The notes under the pieces were generated by a model. It searched no databases and was not told the DNA's origin. It saw only the letters and a program-made list of their open reading frames with translations. A stretch of DNA of 64,000 nt from Serratia sp. PL17 (lineage in GTDB: Bacteria; Pseudomonadota; Gammaproteobacteria; Enterobacterales; Enterobacteriaceae): positions 1,612,001 through 1,676,000 of the forward strand of contig NZ_JAFIBY010000001.1 of the NCBI RefSeq assembly GCF_017832355.1, in the 5' to 3' direction. A program made the position numbers and the translations under genes. Shown piece after piece: positions 18,687-29,059 of this stretch (the stretch's first letter is position 1; each line of letters starts with the position of its first letter).

Positions 18687-19607
18687 TTAATAACGAATTT
18701 TTGGATCGATAACGGCGTACAGCACATCAACGATCGCGTTAAACAGAATAGTCAGGCCACCCACCAAAATGGTCAGGCTCAATACCAGAGAGTAGTCACG
18801 GTTCAACGCGCCGTTAACAAACAACTGGCCGATGCCAGGCAGACCGTAGATGGTTTCGATCACCATCGAGCCGGTGATAATGCCGACAAATGCCGGGCCC
18901 ATATAAGAAAGCACCGGTAATAACGCAGGTTTCAACGCATGGCGCAATATAATGCGGCGCATCGGTAACCCTTTGGCACGAGCAGTACGGATGAAGTTTG
19001 AATGCAGCACTTCAATCATCGACCCCCGCGTGATACGAGCGATGCTGGCAATATAGGCCAGTGACAACGCCACCATGGGCAAGATAATAAACTTCGGCGC
19101 GCCACCGTTCCAACCGCCACCCGGCAGCCATTTCAGCGTGATGGCAAAAATCAGAACCAGTAACGGTGCCACCACGAAACTGGGTATAACCACCCCGGTC
19201 ATGGCAAAGCCCATCACCGTATAGTCCCATTTAGTATTTTGATTCAACGCGGCAATGACACCGGCACTTACGCCCAGGATCACGGCCAACAAAAACGCGG
19301 CAAGACCCAATTTGGCAGATACCGGGAAAGAGGCAGCCACGAGGTCATTGACCGAATAATCCTTGTATTTGAATGATGGCCCGAAATCGCCCTTCGACAG
19401 CTGAACCAAATAATGGCCGTACTGCTTCCAGATCGGATCGTTCAAATGATATTTGGCCTCAATATTGGCCATCACTTCCGGCGGCAACGCGCGTTCGCCA
19501 GTAAATGGGCTACCGGGCGCCAAGCGCATCATAAAGAATGAGATGGTAATAAGAATAAATAGTGTCGGGATCGCTTCTAATAAGCGACGAAATATAAATT
19601 TAAGCAT
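18687..19607 (-). CDS. oppB: Oligopeptide ABC transporter permease OppB
   Basis: 306 residues with six membrane helices, starting MLKFIFRRLLEAIPTLF, and the EAA loop RTARAKGLPMRRIILRHALKPA. It pairs with OppC to form the translocation channel. It is separated from oppA by 83 bases that hold a GC-rich hairpin, which in comparable operons sets the level of oppBCDF below that of oppA. Confidence 0.97.
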   Translation of the reverse strand: MLKFIFRRLLEAIPTLFILITISFFMMRLAPGSPFTGERALPPEVMANIEAKYHLNDPIWKQYGHYLVQLSKGDFGPSFKYKDYSVNDLVAASFPVSAKLGLAAFLLAVILGVSAGVIAALNQNTKWDYTVMGFAMTGVVIPSFVVAPLLVLIFAITLKWLPGGGWNGGAPKFIILPMVALSLAYIASIARITRGSMIEVLHSNFIRTARAKGLPMRRIILRHALKPALLPVLSYMGPAFVGIITGSMVIETIYGLPGIGQLFVNGALNRDYSLVLSLTILVGGLTILFNAIVDVLYAVIDPKIRY

Positions 19608-19658
19608 TGCCCTAACCCTGTGCTGCAGCCTGATAACGGCTTATTATTTACAACATAG

Positions 19659-19680
19659 GCCGGCGGTTCACACCGCCGGC
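19659..19680 (-). promoter_or_regulatory. Intercistronic hairpin between oppA and oppB
   Basis: GCCGGCGG / CCGCCGGC with a 6-base loop, 10 bases after the oppA stop, without a T-run. It fits an mRNA-stabilising or partially terminating hairpin that favours oppA message over oppBCDF. Confidence 0.6.
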
Positions 19681-19690
19681 GCTTACCGTA

Positions 19691-21328
19691 TCAATGCTTG
19701 ATGATGTACAGGTTTTTGTCGTACACGTTATCAAGCGGGTCTTTACCGGTATAACCCCCAACATAAGGTTTCACCAGGCGGGCATTCACATAGTAATAAA
19801 CCGGAACGATGGCAGAATCTTTATCCAACTGAACTTCAGCTTTCTGATAAAGCTCAGCACGTTCTTCTTTGGTTTTCGCTGTCAGCACATTGGCCATCAA
19901 CTTATCGAATTCGGCGCTCTTGTAGTGCGGGGTGTTACTGCTGCTGTCAGACAGCATCATGTTGAGGAACGAGCTAGGCTCGTTGTAGTCCGCACACCAG
20001 CCGGCACGCGCTACGTCATAGGTCCCCTGATGGCGGGTATCCAGGAAGGTTTTCCACTCTTGGTTCACCAATTTCACATCCACACCCAGATTTTTCTTCC
20101 AGATTGAGGCTGCGGCAATCGCCAGCTTCTTATGCAGATCTGAGGTGTTGTACAACAAAGAGAAAGTCAGTGGTTTGCCTGGGCCGTAACCTGCATCAGC
20201 CAGCAACTTTTTCGCCACTTCATTACGTTTTTCTTGTGTCCAGCTGAACCACTCAGGCGGAGTCAGTTTGGCGCCATCGGTATAAGGAGGCGTGAAGCTG
20301 TAAGCCGGCAGATCGCCCTGGTTTTTCACTTTGTTGGTGATGATGTCGCGATCCAGACCCAGTTTCAGCGCTTCGCGAACGCGTTCGTCGGTAAACGGCG
20401 CTTTCTGGTTATTGATTTCGTAGTAGTAAGTACACAGGTATGGATCGACGTGAACTTCTTTCGGGATCTCTTTTTTCAACTTCTGGAACAGTTCGATCGG
20501 CATGTTGTTATAGGTCATGTCGATTTCGCCGGTGCGGTAGCGGTTCACATCGGTAACTTCCGATGAAATAGGCAGGAACGTGACTTTATTAATGATGGTT
20601 TTCGCGTTATCCCAATATTCCGGGTTACGTTCCAGGACAATACGTTCGTTAACAATCCAATCTTTTAACTTGTAAGCACCATTGCTGACGTAGTTTTGTG
20701 GCAAGGTCCACTTCTCACCAAACTTCTCGACGGCCTCTTTAAATACTGGCTTCATCGCATAGTGTGGCGTCATTTCGACCAGGTAAGGTACTGGCTCGGT
20801 CAGGGTAACCTGGAAGGTATGATCGTCGATGGCTTTTACGCCCAGCGTTGATTTATCTTTCTTGCCGGCGATGATGTCATCCACGTTTTCTACGTGAGCA
20901 TATTGCAGATAGCTGGCATAAGGCGAAGCCGTTTTCGGATCAACAACACGCTGCCAGCTATACACGAAATCTTGTGCCGTTACCGGCTTGCCATTCGACC
21001 ATTTTGCATCTTTACGCAGATGGAAGGTCCACACTTTAAAATCTTTGTTATCCCAGCTTTCCGCAACGCCCGGCACGATAGAACCATCTGGGCTGTTGTT
21101 AGCCAAACCTTCCATCAGGTCACGCGTTACGTTGTTTTCCGGTACGCCTTCGATTTTATGTGGGTCAAGGGATTGTACTTCCGAACCGTTGTTTTTAACG
21201 ATCTCTTGTTTGTCCGCCAGTTGCACGCCCGCCGGCACATCGGCCGCAAAAGCACTTCCGGTTGCTGTGATGCCCAGCGCGGCAATGATGCCGGCAGCAA
21301 GGATGGTTTTTTTCGTGATGTTGGTCAT
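19691..21328 (-). CDS. oppA: Periplasmic oligopeptide-binding protein OppA (operon copy)
   Basis: 545 residues with a signal peptide (MTNITKKTILAAG... cleaved near SAFAAD). The SBP_bac_5 family signature is DFVYSWQRVVDPKTASPYASYL, and the cysteines in DPYLCTYYYEINNQ and AGWCADYNEP match the OppA disulfide. It delivers peptides of 2-5 residues to OppBC. It is the copy adjacent to oppB. A second OppA gene lies immediately upstream in the same direction. GcvB small-RNA control of oppA is known in Enterobacterales but was not traced base by base here. Confidence 0.96.
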   Translation of the reverse strand: MTNITKKTILAAGIIAALGITATGSAFAADVPAGVQLADKQEIVKNNGSEVQSLDPHKIEGVPENNVTRDLMEGLANNSPDGSIVPGVAESWDNKDFKVWTFHLRKDAKWSNGKPVTAQDFVYSWQRVVDPKTASPYASYLQYAHVENVDDIIAGKKDKSTLGVKAIDDHTFQVTLTEPVPYLVEMTPHYAMKPVFKEAVEKFGEKWTLPQNYVSNGAYKLKDWIVNERIVLERNPEYWDNAKTIINKVTFLPISSEVTDVNRYRTGEIDMTYNNMPIELFQKLKKEIPKEVHVDPYLCTYYYEINNQKAPFTDERVREALKLGLDRDIITNKVKNQGDLPAYSFTPPYTDGAKLTPPEWFSWTQEKRNEVAKKLLADAGYGPGKPLTFSLLYNTSDLHKKLAIAAASIWKKNLGVDVKLVNQEWKTFLDTRHQGTYDVARAGWCADYNEPSSFLNMMLSDSSSNTPHYKSAEFDKLMANVLTAKTKEERAELYQKAEVQLDKDSAIVPVYYYVNARLVKPYVGGYTGKDPLDNVYDKNLYIIKH

Positions 21329-21478
21329 GTGTATACTCCAGTTTTTATTATCACAGGCTCATCGTGGAGCCTGCGTTGCCCGTGAGCGGACCTTGTTAAA
21401 CCGACTGCCGAGGAACGAATACGGCAGTTGGCCTTCCCTGTATTACTCACCGTTGTTTGCGTGACGTAATACCCCTCG

Positions 21479-23116
21479 TTACTGCTTGATGATGTACAGG
21501 TTTTTCACATCGGTGTAATCCAGTGGATCTTTACCCGTAAAGCCCCCCACCGACGGTCTGATTAGGCGTGCGCTAACGCGGTAATACACCGGGATCAGCG
21601 CCGAGTCTTTATCCAACTGAGCCTCCGCCTGCTGATACAGGGCTGCTCGTGCAGCCTCGTCCGGCGCTTTTAGCGTGCTGGCCATGATGGCGTCAAACGC
21701 TGGGCTCTTATAAAAAATTGTGTTGATGCTGCTGTTGGAGAGCACCAGATTCAGGAAAGCGCTGGGTTCGTTGTAATCGCCGCACCAGGTAGCACGTGCC
21801 ACGTCGTACTGGCCTTGATGGCGGCTTTCCAGCGAGGTCTTCCACTCCTGATTGCGCAGCGTAACCTCAGCACCAAGGTTTTTCTTCCACATCGAAGCGG
21901 CGGCGATGGCCTGCTGCTTATTTTGATCTGAGGTGTTGTACAACAGCGTAAACTTAAGCGGCTTGGCTGCGCTGAAACCCGCTTGCTCCAGCAGCTTCTT
22001 CGCCTCGGCATTGCGCTGTTCCTGGCTCCACCCTGCCCATTCTGGCGCAGTGAATTTGGCGCCTTCGGTAAAGGTTGGCGTAAAGCTGTAAGCAGGGATC
22101 TGACCCTGGCCCATGATTTTGTTAGCGATAATGTCGCGGTCTAGCGTCAATTTCACTGCAGCACGCACCCGCGGATCGGTAAAGGGCGCGCGCTGGTTGT
22201 TAATCTCGTAATAGAAGGTGCACAGGTATGGGTTAACGTGCAATTGCTCAGGGATCTCTTTCTTCATCTTCACGAACAGGTTCGGCGGGATAGCACTGTT
22301 GGTGATGTCGATCTCCCCGCTACGGAAGCGGTTGACGTCACTGACTTCTGAAGCAATCGGCAAGAACGTTGCCTTGTCGATAATCGTCTTCTTGTTGTTC
22401 CAGTAGCTCGGGCTGCGTTCAAGCACAATGCGCTCATTCACCACCCACTCGTTCAAACGGTAAGCGCCATTGCCAACATAGTTCGCCGGCAGCGTCCATT
22501 TATCGCCAAACTTTTCAACAACCGAACGCTTTACCGGTTTAAGCGAGGTATGGCTCAGCATGTTGATAAAATACGGCACCGGCTCACTCAGGGATACCTG
22601 CAGCGTTTTGTCGTCGATAGCCTTAACCCCGAGCGTTTGCGGGCTTTTCTTCCCGGTCAGGATATCGTCGATATTTTCAATCTTGGCGTACTGCAGATAG
22701 CTGGCATAGGGGGAACCGGTTTTCGGATCTGCCAGGCGCTGCCAGCTATAGACAAAGTCTTGAGCGGTGACCGGAGAGCCGTCACTCCACACCGCGTCGG
22801 GTCGCAGGTGGAAAGTCCAGGTTTTAAAATCCTGGTTTTCCCACTGGGTTGCCGCTGCCGGTACCACATGCCCATTGGCATCGGTGCTGACCAACCCTTC
22901 CAACAGGTTCAGAATAATATTACTTTCCGGAATTCCCTCGACCTTATGCGGATCCAATGAAGCCACTTCAGTGCCGTTATTAATGACAATGTTCTGCTGT
23001 TGCGCCAATTGAACGCCGGCCGGAACATCGACCGCTTGAGCAGAATAAACGGCGCTGATGCTCAGCAAGCCGGCAATGAACATCGCCAATGGAGTGCGCT
23101 TTCGGGTTTGCTGCAT
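21479..23116 (-). CDS. Second periplasmic oligopeptide-binding protein, OppA paralogue
   Basis: 545 residues, same length as the neighbouring OppA and similar along the whole length: VDVPAGVQLA, VTAQDFVYSWQRLADPKTGSPYASYLQYA, NGAYRLNEWVVNERIVLER and the conserved cysteines (PYLCTFYYEINNQ, ATWCGDYNEP). Signal peptide MQQTRKRTPLAMFIAGLLS...SAQA. Differences cluster in loops. It is separated by 150 bases from oppA and probably transcribed with it, or from its own promoter in the 690-base region upstream. Likely gives the importer a different peptide preference (as MppA does for murein tripeptide in E. coli), which is inference. Confidence 0.9.
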   Translation of the reverse strand: MQQTRKRTPLAMFIAGLLSISAVYSAQAVDVPAGVQLAQQQNIVINNGTEVASLDPHKVEGIPESNIILNLLEGLVSTDANGHVVPAAATQWENQDFKTWTFHLRPDAVWSDGSPVTAQDFVYSWQRLADPKTGSPYASYLQYAKIENIDDILTGKKSPQTLGVKAIDDKTLQVSLSEPVPYFINMLSHTSLKPVKRSVVEKFGDKWTLPANYVGNGAYRLNEWVVNERIVLERSPSYWNNKKTIIDKATFLPIASEVSDVNRFRSGEIDITNSAIPPNLFVKMKKEIPEQLHVNPYLCTFYYEINNQRAPFTDPRVRAAVKLTLDRDIIANKIMGQGQIPAYSFTPTFTEGAKFTAPEWAGWSQEQRNAEAKKLLEQAGFSAAKPLKFTLLYNTSDQNKQQAIAAASMWKKNLGAEVTLRNQEWKTSLESRHQGQYDVARATWCGDYNEPSAFLNLVLSNSSINTIFYKSPAFDAIMASTLKAPDEAARAALYQQAEAQLDKDSALIPVYYRVSARLIRPSVGGFTGKDPLDYTDVKNLYIIKQ

Positions 23117-23806
23117 GATCGAGGCTCCTTTTCACCAACAAGCATTGCTTATCGATATTCGTGAAGTATTTATAAGAATTCTAAATAACAGGCACCAGCA
23201 AAAATCATTCCCACTTTGACGACGCGATGCGGTTAATGACGCGTAGAAAGTTGCTCGGAAATTAGCAGAAGGCAAATTCCATAGCCAATAATTTTTACAG
23301 AAATGTTAAGCAATTCTCTTTTATTGCATCAAGCACGATCTTCCCCCCTGACTGGCGAGAGACGAGCCATCACAATAACATCATGATTTTTATCACAATA
23401 AATTAAAAATAGACAATGAAAGCCGTGCGCAGCAAACCCAAACACCAAGCAAAGAAACATTCAGTTAACAAAGTTGCACTTCAAAGAACAAACACCTGCT
23501 TATGTGCGGTTAATCACTAATAACACCTGGATGAAAGCGAGACAAGCCCTACAGAATGATGTGATTAAATTAACAGCAAATTTGATGTTCAGTAGGTTAA
23601 AAAGGGGAATAATGGCGGGAGATAAAGGCTAAAAACAACGCTTAGGAGTTTTATTGAACAACAAATTGGCATTTATGCCACATTGTGGTGCAACTGAATA
23701 GAATTCATTCATATTGCGCACTATATTAATGCGAACCAATAATTGATTTTAATTTTTAAAAATAATTTGAGCCACGAATAATCCTATTCGCGGCTCACCG
23801 GTCAGA
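23117..23806. other. Gene-free regulatory region between the oppA pair and ychE
   Basis: About 690 AT-rich bases with no convincing reading frame. It holds the promoter of the oppA pair on the minus strand. Small dyads are visible (GGCATTTATGCC near 23668, CCACATTGTGG just after) but none matches a named operator well. The ychE terminator occupies 23769-23796. Confidence 0.6.
23769..23796 (-). terminator. ychE terminator
   Basis: Minus-strand stem GAGCCGCGAATA / TATTCGTGGCTC (one G:T pair, short loop), followed by AAATTATTTTT, 11 bases after the ychE stop. Confidence 0.75.
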
Positions 23807-24451
23807 TTAGAGCAGCCCCGGGAAAATGGCCTTAATACCGGTAACGATAAACTCAATCCCCAATGCCATCAGCAGCAACCCCATGATTCGGGTGATTACG
23901 TTAATGCCGGTTTGTCCCAATAAACGCACCAATAGTGGAGCAGCACGGAACAACAACCAACAGCAGAAAGCGAACAACGCAATGGCCAGAGTAAACCCCA
24001 ACAGGTTTTGCCAGCTGTGGTAACGAGAGCTCCAGACAATCGTAGAACTGATAGCACCCGGCCCCGCCATCAGTGGCAATGCCAGCGGCACGACACCAAT
24101 ACTTTCGCGGATCGCGCTCTCTGACTTCTCCTGTTTATTCTGTTTGTCCTCACCCAGCTTCCCGCTGATCATCGACATCGCAATGGTCACCACCAAGATA
24201 CCGCCGGCAATTCGGAACGAATCAATAGAGATGCCGAACATGCGCAAAATCCCTTCCCCCAAAAAGAGCGAGGTCCACAGGATAATGGCGACCGACAGGT
24301 TAGCGGTCAGATTTGTTTTATTGCGCCCTGCCGCTGCCTGGTAGCTGGTCATGCTGATAAATACCGGCAAAATGCCCACCGGGTTCACCAGCGCAAACAG
24401 GCCGACAAAAAATTTAATGAAGCCGGAAAAATCTAACAGAGATTGGCCCAC
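23807..24451 (-). CDS. ychE: MarC/NAAT-family membrane protein YchE
   Basis: 214 residues, six membrane segments, with the MarC-family NPVGILPVFISMT segment in the first helix pair and LPLMAGPGAISSTIV in the fourth. The family was annotated as neutral amino-acid transporters after a Thermococcus member; no transport role is proven in enterobacteria. The neighbours adhE and oppA match E. coli. Confidence 0.9.
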   Translation of the reverse strand: MGQSLLDFSGFIKFFVGLFALVNPVGILPVFISMTSYQAAAGRNKTNLTANLSVAIILWTSLFLGEGILRMFGISIDSFRIAGGILVVTIAMSMISGKLGEDKQNKQEKSESAIRESIGVVPLALPLMAGPGAISSTIVWSSRYHSWQNLLGFTLAIALFAFCCWLLFRAAPLLVRLLGQTGINVITRIMGLLLMALGIEFIVTGIKAIFPGLL

Positions 24452-24976
24452 AAATGACTCCGCTTTAATAGCTTTAAAAGTGACACTGCCTACGCGCGCT
24501 AATGTAATGGAATTGCCACGGGTAATCCATGGGTCTTGAGCGGGATTTTTATCTATTCATATACATAATGATAAAACAATTCACTATTGTTAAAGCAATG
24601 TACGGTTTATGATTTTTTATGTTGAGAAAAGTGCCTGACATCACAGTTATCAAGAATGATTCTCAAAAACTTACAGCTGAATGGTGTCAGCTTGCGCTTT
24701 TTATGATTTAAATCACAAAATCACTAACCAAGAGTAGTTAAGCTCTTAGTCGTAGTCAGGGAGTAGAACAGGTTAAGGAAAAAGTGGCATCTCTGTTCGG
24801 CCCGCTGTCTTCTCCTGCTGAAGCATCGGGTAAAGCTCTTTAAGCAAATCAGCAGCATGCAGCACAAAAAGGTGGAAAGCCTTTGTTTTTTAAACAGCAT
24901 TTTCCATCATTCTGTCTATACTAGTGGCTCGCACGGCTGATTTACTGAAAGAGTTTAACATTATCAGGAGAGCATT
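24452..24976 (+). promoter_or_regulatory. Long 5' regulatory region of adhE
   Basis: 525 bases without a gene. At 24703-24716 it contains ATGATTTAAATCAC, whose core TGATTTAAATCA is a perfect palindrome and fits the FNR core TGATNNNNATCA with both outer bases off consensus. TCAGGAG precedes the adhE ATG. E. coli adhE has a similarly long leader that responds to redox state and needs RNase III processing. Confidence 0.5.
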
Positions 24977-27649
24977 ATGGCTGTAACAAATGTCGCTGAA
25001 CTGAACGAGCTAGTTGCACGAGTCAAAAAAGCCCAGCGCGAATATGCCAACTTCACTCAAGAGCAAGTTGATAAAATTTTCCGCGCTGCTGCCCTCGCCG
25101 CTGCCGATGCCCGTATTCCTCTGGCTAAATTGGCCGTCGAAGAGTCCGGTATGGGTATCGTTGAAGATAAAGTGATCAAGAACCACTTTGCATCAGAGTT
25201 TATCTACAACGCCTATAAAGATGAAAAAACCTGCGGCATCCTGTCAGAAGACGATACTTTCGGTACCATCACTATCGCCGAGCCTATTGGCCTGATTTGC
25301 GGTATCGTGCCAACCACCAACCCGACTTCTACGGCCATTTTCAAAGCATTAATCAGCCTGAAAACCCGTAACGGCATTATCTTCTCCCCACACCCACGTG
25401 CGAAAAACGCGACCAATAAGGCCGCCGATATCGTGCTGCAGGCAGCGATTGCCGCCGGGGCACCAAAAGACATCGTAGGCTGGATCGACCAACCTACCGT
25501 TGAACTGTCCAATCAATTGATGCACCACCCTGACATCAATCTGATCCTCGCAACCGGTGGTCCAGGCATGGTGAAAGCCGCCTACAGCTCCGGCAAACCG
25601 GCAATCGGCGTTGGCGCAGGTAACACCCCGGTAGTGGTTGACGAAACCGCAGATATTAAGCGCGTCGTTGCCTCAATTCTGATGTCTAAAACCTTCGACA
25701 GCGGTGTGATTTGCGCCTCTGAACAATCTGTCATCGTGGTTGACTCCATCTATGATGCCGTGCGCGAACGTTTCGCTACCCACGGTGGCTACATGCTGCA
25801 GGGTAAAGAACTGAAAGCCGTACAGGACATCATCCTGAAAAACGGTGGCTTAAACGCAGCTATCGTTGGTCAGTCCGCACCGAAAATCGCTGAAATGGCC
25901 GGCATTAAAGTGCCAGCAAGCACCAAGGTGCTGATCGGTGAAGTGAAACTGGTTGATGAAACCGAGCCTTTCGCTCACGAAAAACTGTCCCCTACACTGG
26001 CTATGTATCGTGCCAAAGACTTCGCGGACGCTGTCAGCAAAGCGGAGAAACTGGTCGCGATGGGCGGCATTGGCCACACATCTTGTCTGTACACCGACCA
26101 GGATAACCAGCCGGAACGCGTTGCCTTCTTCGGCGACAAGATGAAAACCGCGCGTATCCTGATCAACACCCCTGCCTCTCAGGGGGGTATCGGTGACCTG
26201 TACAACTTTAAACTCGCTCCGTCTCTGACGTTGGGCTGCGGTTCCTGGGGCGGTAACTCCATCTCTGAAAACGTCGGTCCAAAACACCTGATCAACAAGA
26301 AAACTGTAGCGAAGCGAGCAGAAAACATGTTGTGGCATAAACTTCCGAAATCAATCTACTTCCGCCGTGGCTCATTGCCTATCGCGCTGGAAGAAGTAGC
26401 GACCGACGGGGCAAAACGCGCCTTCATTGTGACCGACCGCTACCTGTTCAATAACGGCTATGCTGACCAGATCACCTCGGTTCTGAAGTCACACGGTATT
26501 GAAACAGAAGTGTTCTTTGAAGTTGAAGCAGACCCAACGCTGTCCATCGTGCGTAAAGGCGCTGAACAGATGAACTCCTTCAAACCAGACGTGATTATCG
26601 CGCTGGGTGGCGGTTCACCGATGGATGCGGCGAAGATCATGTGGGTATTGTACGAACATCCTGAAACCCATTTCGAAGACCTGGCGCTGCGCTTTATGGA
26701 TATCCGTAAGCGCATCTACAAGTTCCCGAAAATGGGCGTCAAAGCAAAAATGATTGCCGTGACGACAACTTCAGGTACCGGTTCAGAAGTCACGCCGTTT
26801 GCGGTAGTGACCGACGACGTAACTGGCCAGAAATACCCACTGGCTGACTACGCACTGACGCCAGACATGGCCATCGTTGATGCTAATCTGGTGATGAACA
26901 TGCCAAAATCCCTGTGCGCCTTTGGCGGCCTGGATGCGGTGACCCACGCACTGGAAGCGTATGTTTCAGTACTGGCGAACGAATACTCAGACGGCCAAGC
27001 GCTGCAAGCGTTGAAATTGCTGAAAGAATATCTGCCAGCCAGCTACAAAGAAGGTGCCAAGAATCCGATTGCCCGTGAGCGTGTGCACAATGCCGCAACG
27101 ATTGCCGGTATCGCCTTCGCTAACGCCTTCCTGGGGGTGTGCCACTCAATGGCCCACAAACTGGGCTCTGAGTTCCATATCCCACATGGCTTGGCTAATG
27201 CCATGCTGATCTCCAACGTTATTCGCTACAACGCGAATGACAATCCAACCAAGCAAACGGCGTTCAGCCAGTACGACCGCCCTCAAGCGCGTCGTCGTTA
27301 CGCTGAAATCGCCGACCACCTCGGCTTGAGTGCACCGGGCGACCGTACCGCACAGAAAATCGAGAAGCTGCTGACCTGGCTGGACGAGATCAAAGCTGAA
27401 CTGGGTATCCCGGCGTCAATTCGTGAAGCCGGTGTCACAGAAGCTGATTTCTTGGCTAAGGTCGACAAACTGTCTGAAGATGCCTTTGACGACCAATGTA
27501 CCGGTGCCAACCCGCGCTACCCGCTGATTGCCGAGTTGAAGCAAATCATGCTGGATACCTTCTACGGCCGTAAGTTCAGTGAAGCGGTTGATGAAGAAGT
27601 TTTGGCAGCACCGGTTGCGGCTAAAGCAGAAAAAAAGACCAAGAAATAA
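24977..27649 (+). CDS. adhE: Bifunctional acetaldehyde-CoA / alcohol dehydrogenase
   Basis: 890 residues, the E. coli size. The N-terminal half (to about 440) is the aldehyde dehydrogenase with catalytic cysteine in DSGVICASEQSVIVV near residue 246. The C-terminal half is an iron-dependent alcohol dehydrogenase with GGGSPMDAAKIMWVLYEHP and the metal-binding CHSMAHKLGSEFHIPHGLANA. AdhE reduces acetyl-CoA to ethanol during fermentation, forms spirosome filaments, and its E. coli counterpart also has pyruvate formate-lyase deactivase activity. A lysine-rich tail (KAEKKTKK) closes the protein. Confidence 0.98.
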   Translation: MAVTNVAELNELVARVKKAQREYANFTQEQVDKIFRAAALAAADARIPLAKLAVEESGMGIVEDKVIKNHFASEFIYNAYKDEKTCGILSEDDTFGTITIAEPIGLICGIVPTTNPTSTAIFKALISLKTRNGIIFSPHPRAKNATNKAADIVLQAAIAAGAPKDIVGWIDQPTVELSNQLMHHPDINLILATGGPGMVKAAYSSGKPAIGVGAGNTPVVVDETADIKRVVASILMSKTFDSGVICASEQSVIVVDSIYDAVRERFATHGGYMLQGKELKAVQDIILKNGGLNAAIVGQSAPKIAEMAGIKVPASTKVLIGEVKLVDETEPFAHEKLSPTLAMYRAKDFADAVSKAEKLVAMGGIGHTSCLYTDQDNQPERVAFFGDKMKTARILINTPASQGGIGDLYNFKLAPSLTLGCGSWGGNSISENVGPKHLINKKTVAKRAENMLWHKLPKSIYFRRGSLPIALEEVATDGAKRAFIVTDRYLFNNGYADQITSVLKSHGIETEVFFEVEADPTLSIVRKGAEQMNSFKPDVIIALGGGSPMDAAKIMWVLYEHPETHFEDLALRFMDIRKRIYKFPKMGVKAKMIAVTTTSGTGSEVTPFAVVTDDVTGQKYPLADYALTPDMAIVDANLVMNMPKSLCAFGGLDAVTHALEAYVSVLANEYSDGQALQALKLLKEYLPASYKEGAKNPIARERVHNAATIAGIAFANAFLGVCHSMAHKLGSEFHIPHGLANAMLISNVIRYNANDNPTKQTAFSQYDRPQARRRYAEIADHLGLSAPGDRTAQKIEKLLTWLDEIKAELGIPASIREAGVTEADFLAKVDKLSEDAFDDQCTGANPRYPLIAELKQIMLDTFYGRKFSEAVDEEVLAAPVAAKAEKKTKK

Positions 27650-27666
27650 CGGTTAATTAAACCAAC

Positions 27667-27692
27667 AAAAAACCGCCGAAAGGCGGTTTTTT
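27667..27692 (+). terminator. adhE terminator
   Basis: AAAAACCGCC-GAAA-GGCGGTTTTTTTTT, 18 bases after the stop. Confidence 0.93.
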
Positions 27693-27775
27693 TTTATCTT
27701 GCGTTGCACCTCAAACTGCCAGGTAACTACCCCCACGCTAAAACGCTGCCAGAGGTACCCTACAGCACCCACATT

Positions 27776-28360
27776 TTACTCTAGTGCCTGTAGTGCTTCC
27801 TTGTAATGCTTACGGCAAACGGAGACGTAGCTCTCGTTACCGCCTATCACTACCTGCTCGCCAGCATGCATCGCCTGCCCACTTTCATCCAGCCGCAGTA
27901 CCATGTTCGCCTTGCGCCCACAGTGGCAGATGGTTTTCAATTCCACCAGCTTATCCGCCCAGGCCAGCAAATATTGACTGCCGATGAACAACTTACCCAG
28001 GAAGTCGGTACGCAAGCCGTAACACAGAACCGGAATATCCAGTTGGTCAACAACATCACATAGCTGCTCGACCTGTTCCTTCGTCAAGAACTGGCTTTCA
28101 TCCAACAAGACGCAGTGTACGGGTTGCTGCTGATGCTCCTGCGCGATCATCGCATAAAGCATCGACTCATTATTATAGAGCTGTGCCTGGGATGACAGCC
28201 CGATCCGCGAGCTCACCTTGCCAACACCGAAGCGGTGGTCTATTTCGGCAGTAAACACCAGTGTACGCATACCACGTTCTTGATAATTATATGAAGATTG
28301 CAACAACGCGGTAGATTTCCCTGCGTTCATAGCAGAGTAATAAAAATAAAGTTGAGCCAT
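27776..28360 (-). CDS. tdk: Thymidine kinase
   Basis: 194 residues from the ATG at 28360 ([17 protein letters not shown]), the conserved start; the frame is open to 28423 without family support. P-loop SAMNAGKST at about 9-17, VLLDESQF for the metal site, the nucleoside lasso region and the cysteine-containing [14 protein letters not shown]. It phosphorylates thymidine for salvage into dTTP. Confidence 0.96.
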   Translation of the reverse strand: MAQLYFYYSAMNAGKSTALLQSSYNYQERGMRTLVFTAEIDHRFGVGKVSSRIGLSSQAQLYNNESMLYAMIAQEHQQQPVHCVLLDESQFLTKEQVEQLCDVVDQLDIPVLCYGLRTDFLGKLFIGSQYLLAWADKLVELKTICHCGRKANMVLRLDESGQAMHAGEQVVIGGNESYVSVCRKHYKEALQALE

Positions 28361-29059
28361 GGGCCCGTAACTCCAATGGTATAAGAAATATTCAGACGTT
28401 GATTCAGAAGCCAAGTGTACCATAACCTGCTGGCCTGCTCACGCCTCCGACTTAATCAATAACCAGGCAAACGAATACCAAACTTTCAAATGAAACATTC
28501 CATTCTGCACCACTGCGCTTTTACATCTATTTACAGGACGATCCCTGTCTGTCATCACATTTAATTACTGCTAATGATTAGCATCAGGCATTAATCGTCT
28601 GTCAGTGAAGAGAACCCCCCAGCATGACGCCGGGTTGGTAAAGGATTAAATCTATTAACGCCCGCAGACAGCGCTTCGGCGTATTTAATGGCATAAAAAA
28701 GCCAGCAGCACAGTTCTTGACGTTATCTTTACTCTTATACCCCCATTGTTTACAGTGTTTGCATACTAAAGCACGTGATTTAACCCACAAAACTCATCGT
28801 AATATTGATATAAAACACAATTATAACTTAGTCCTGAATGCCTTTCTGGTGCGGTAATCATACCGCCACTGTTGAAAATTTGACTTAAAAATTGAGCTTG
28901 TAATACTTATGTCTTCTCCCTATATTTGCCAGAGAGTTCTGATTACGCCTTTTTAAAAGATGAATTTGAGCGTTCCTTTCAATTTGTCTATTGCAGAAAA
29001 GAAAAGAGCACTCTATTATTATCCAGACGCCCCCACCAATATAATTTGAGACTAGGACA
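28361..29059. other. Intergenic region tdk-hns
   Basis: About 700 AT-rich bases upstream of the divergent tdk and hns starts. No reading frame here looks like a known protein; the only open stretch (62 codons, minus, 28602-28790) has no recognisable feature beyond CKHC. The AT-richness fits an H-NS-bound, autoregulated promoter. Confidence 0.5.

Noticed and set aside
28602..28790. A 62-codon minus-strand frame between tdk and hns
   Set aside because: No ribosome-binding site, no recognisable domain, and an AT-rich setting where random frames of this size occur.
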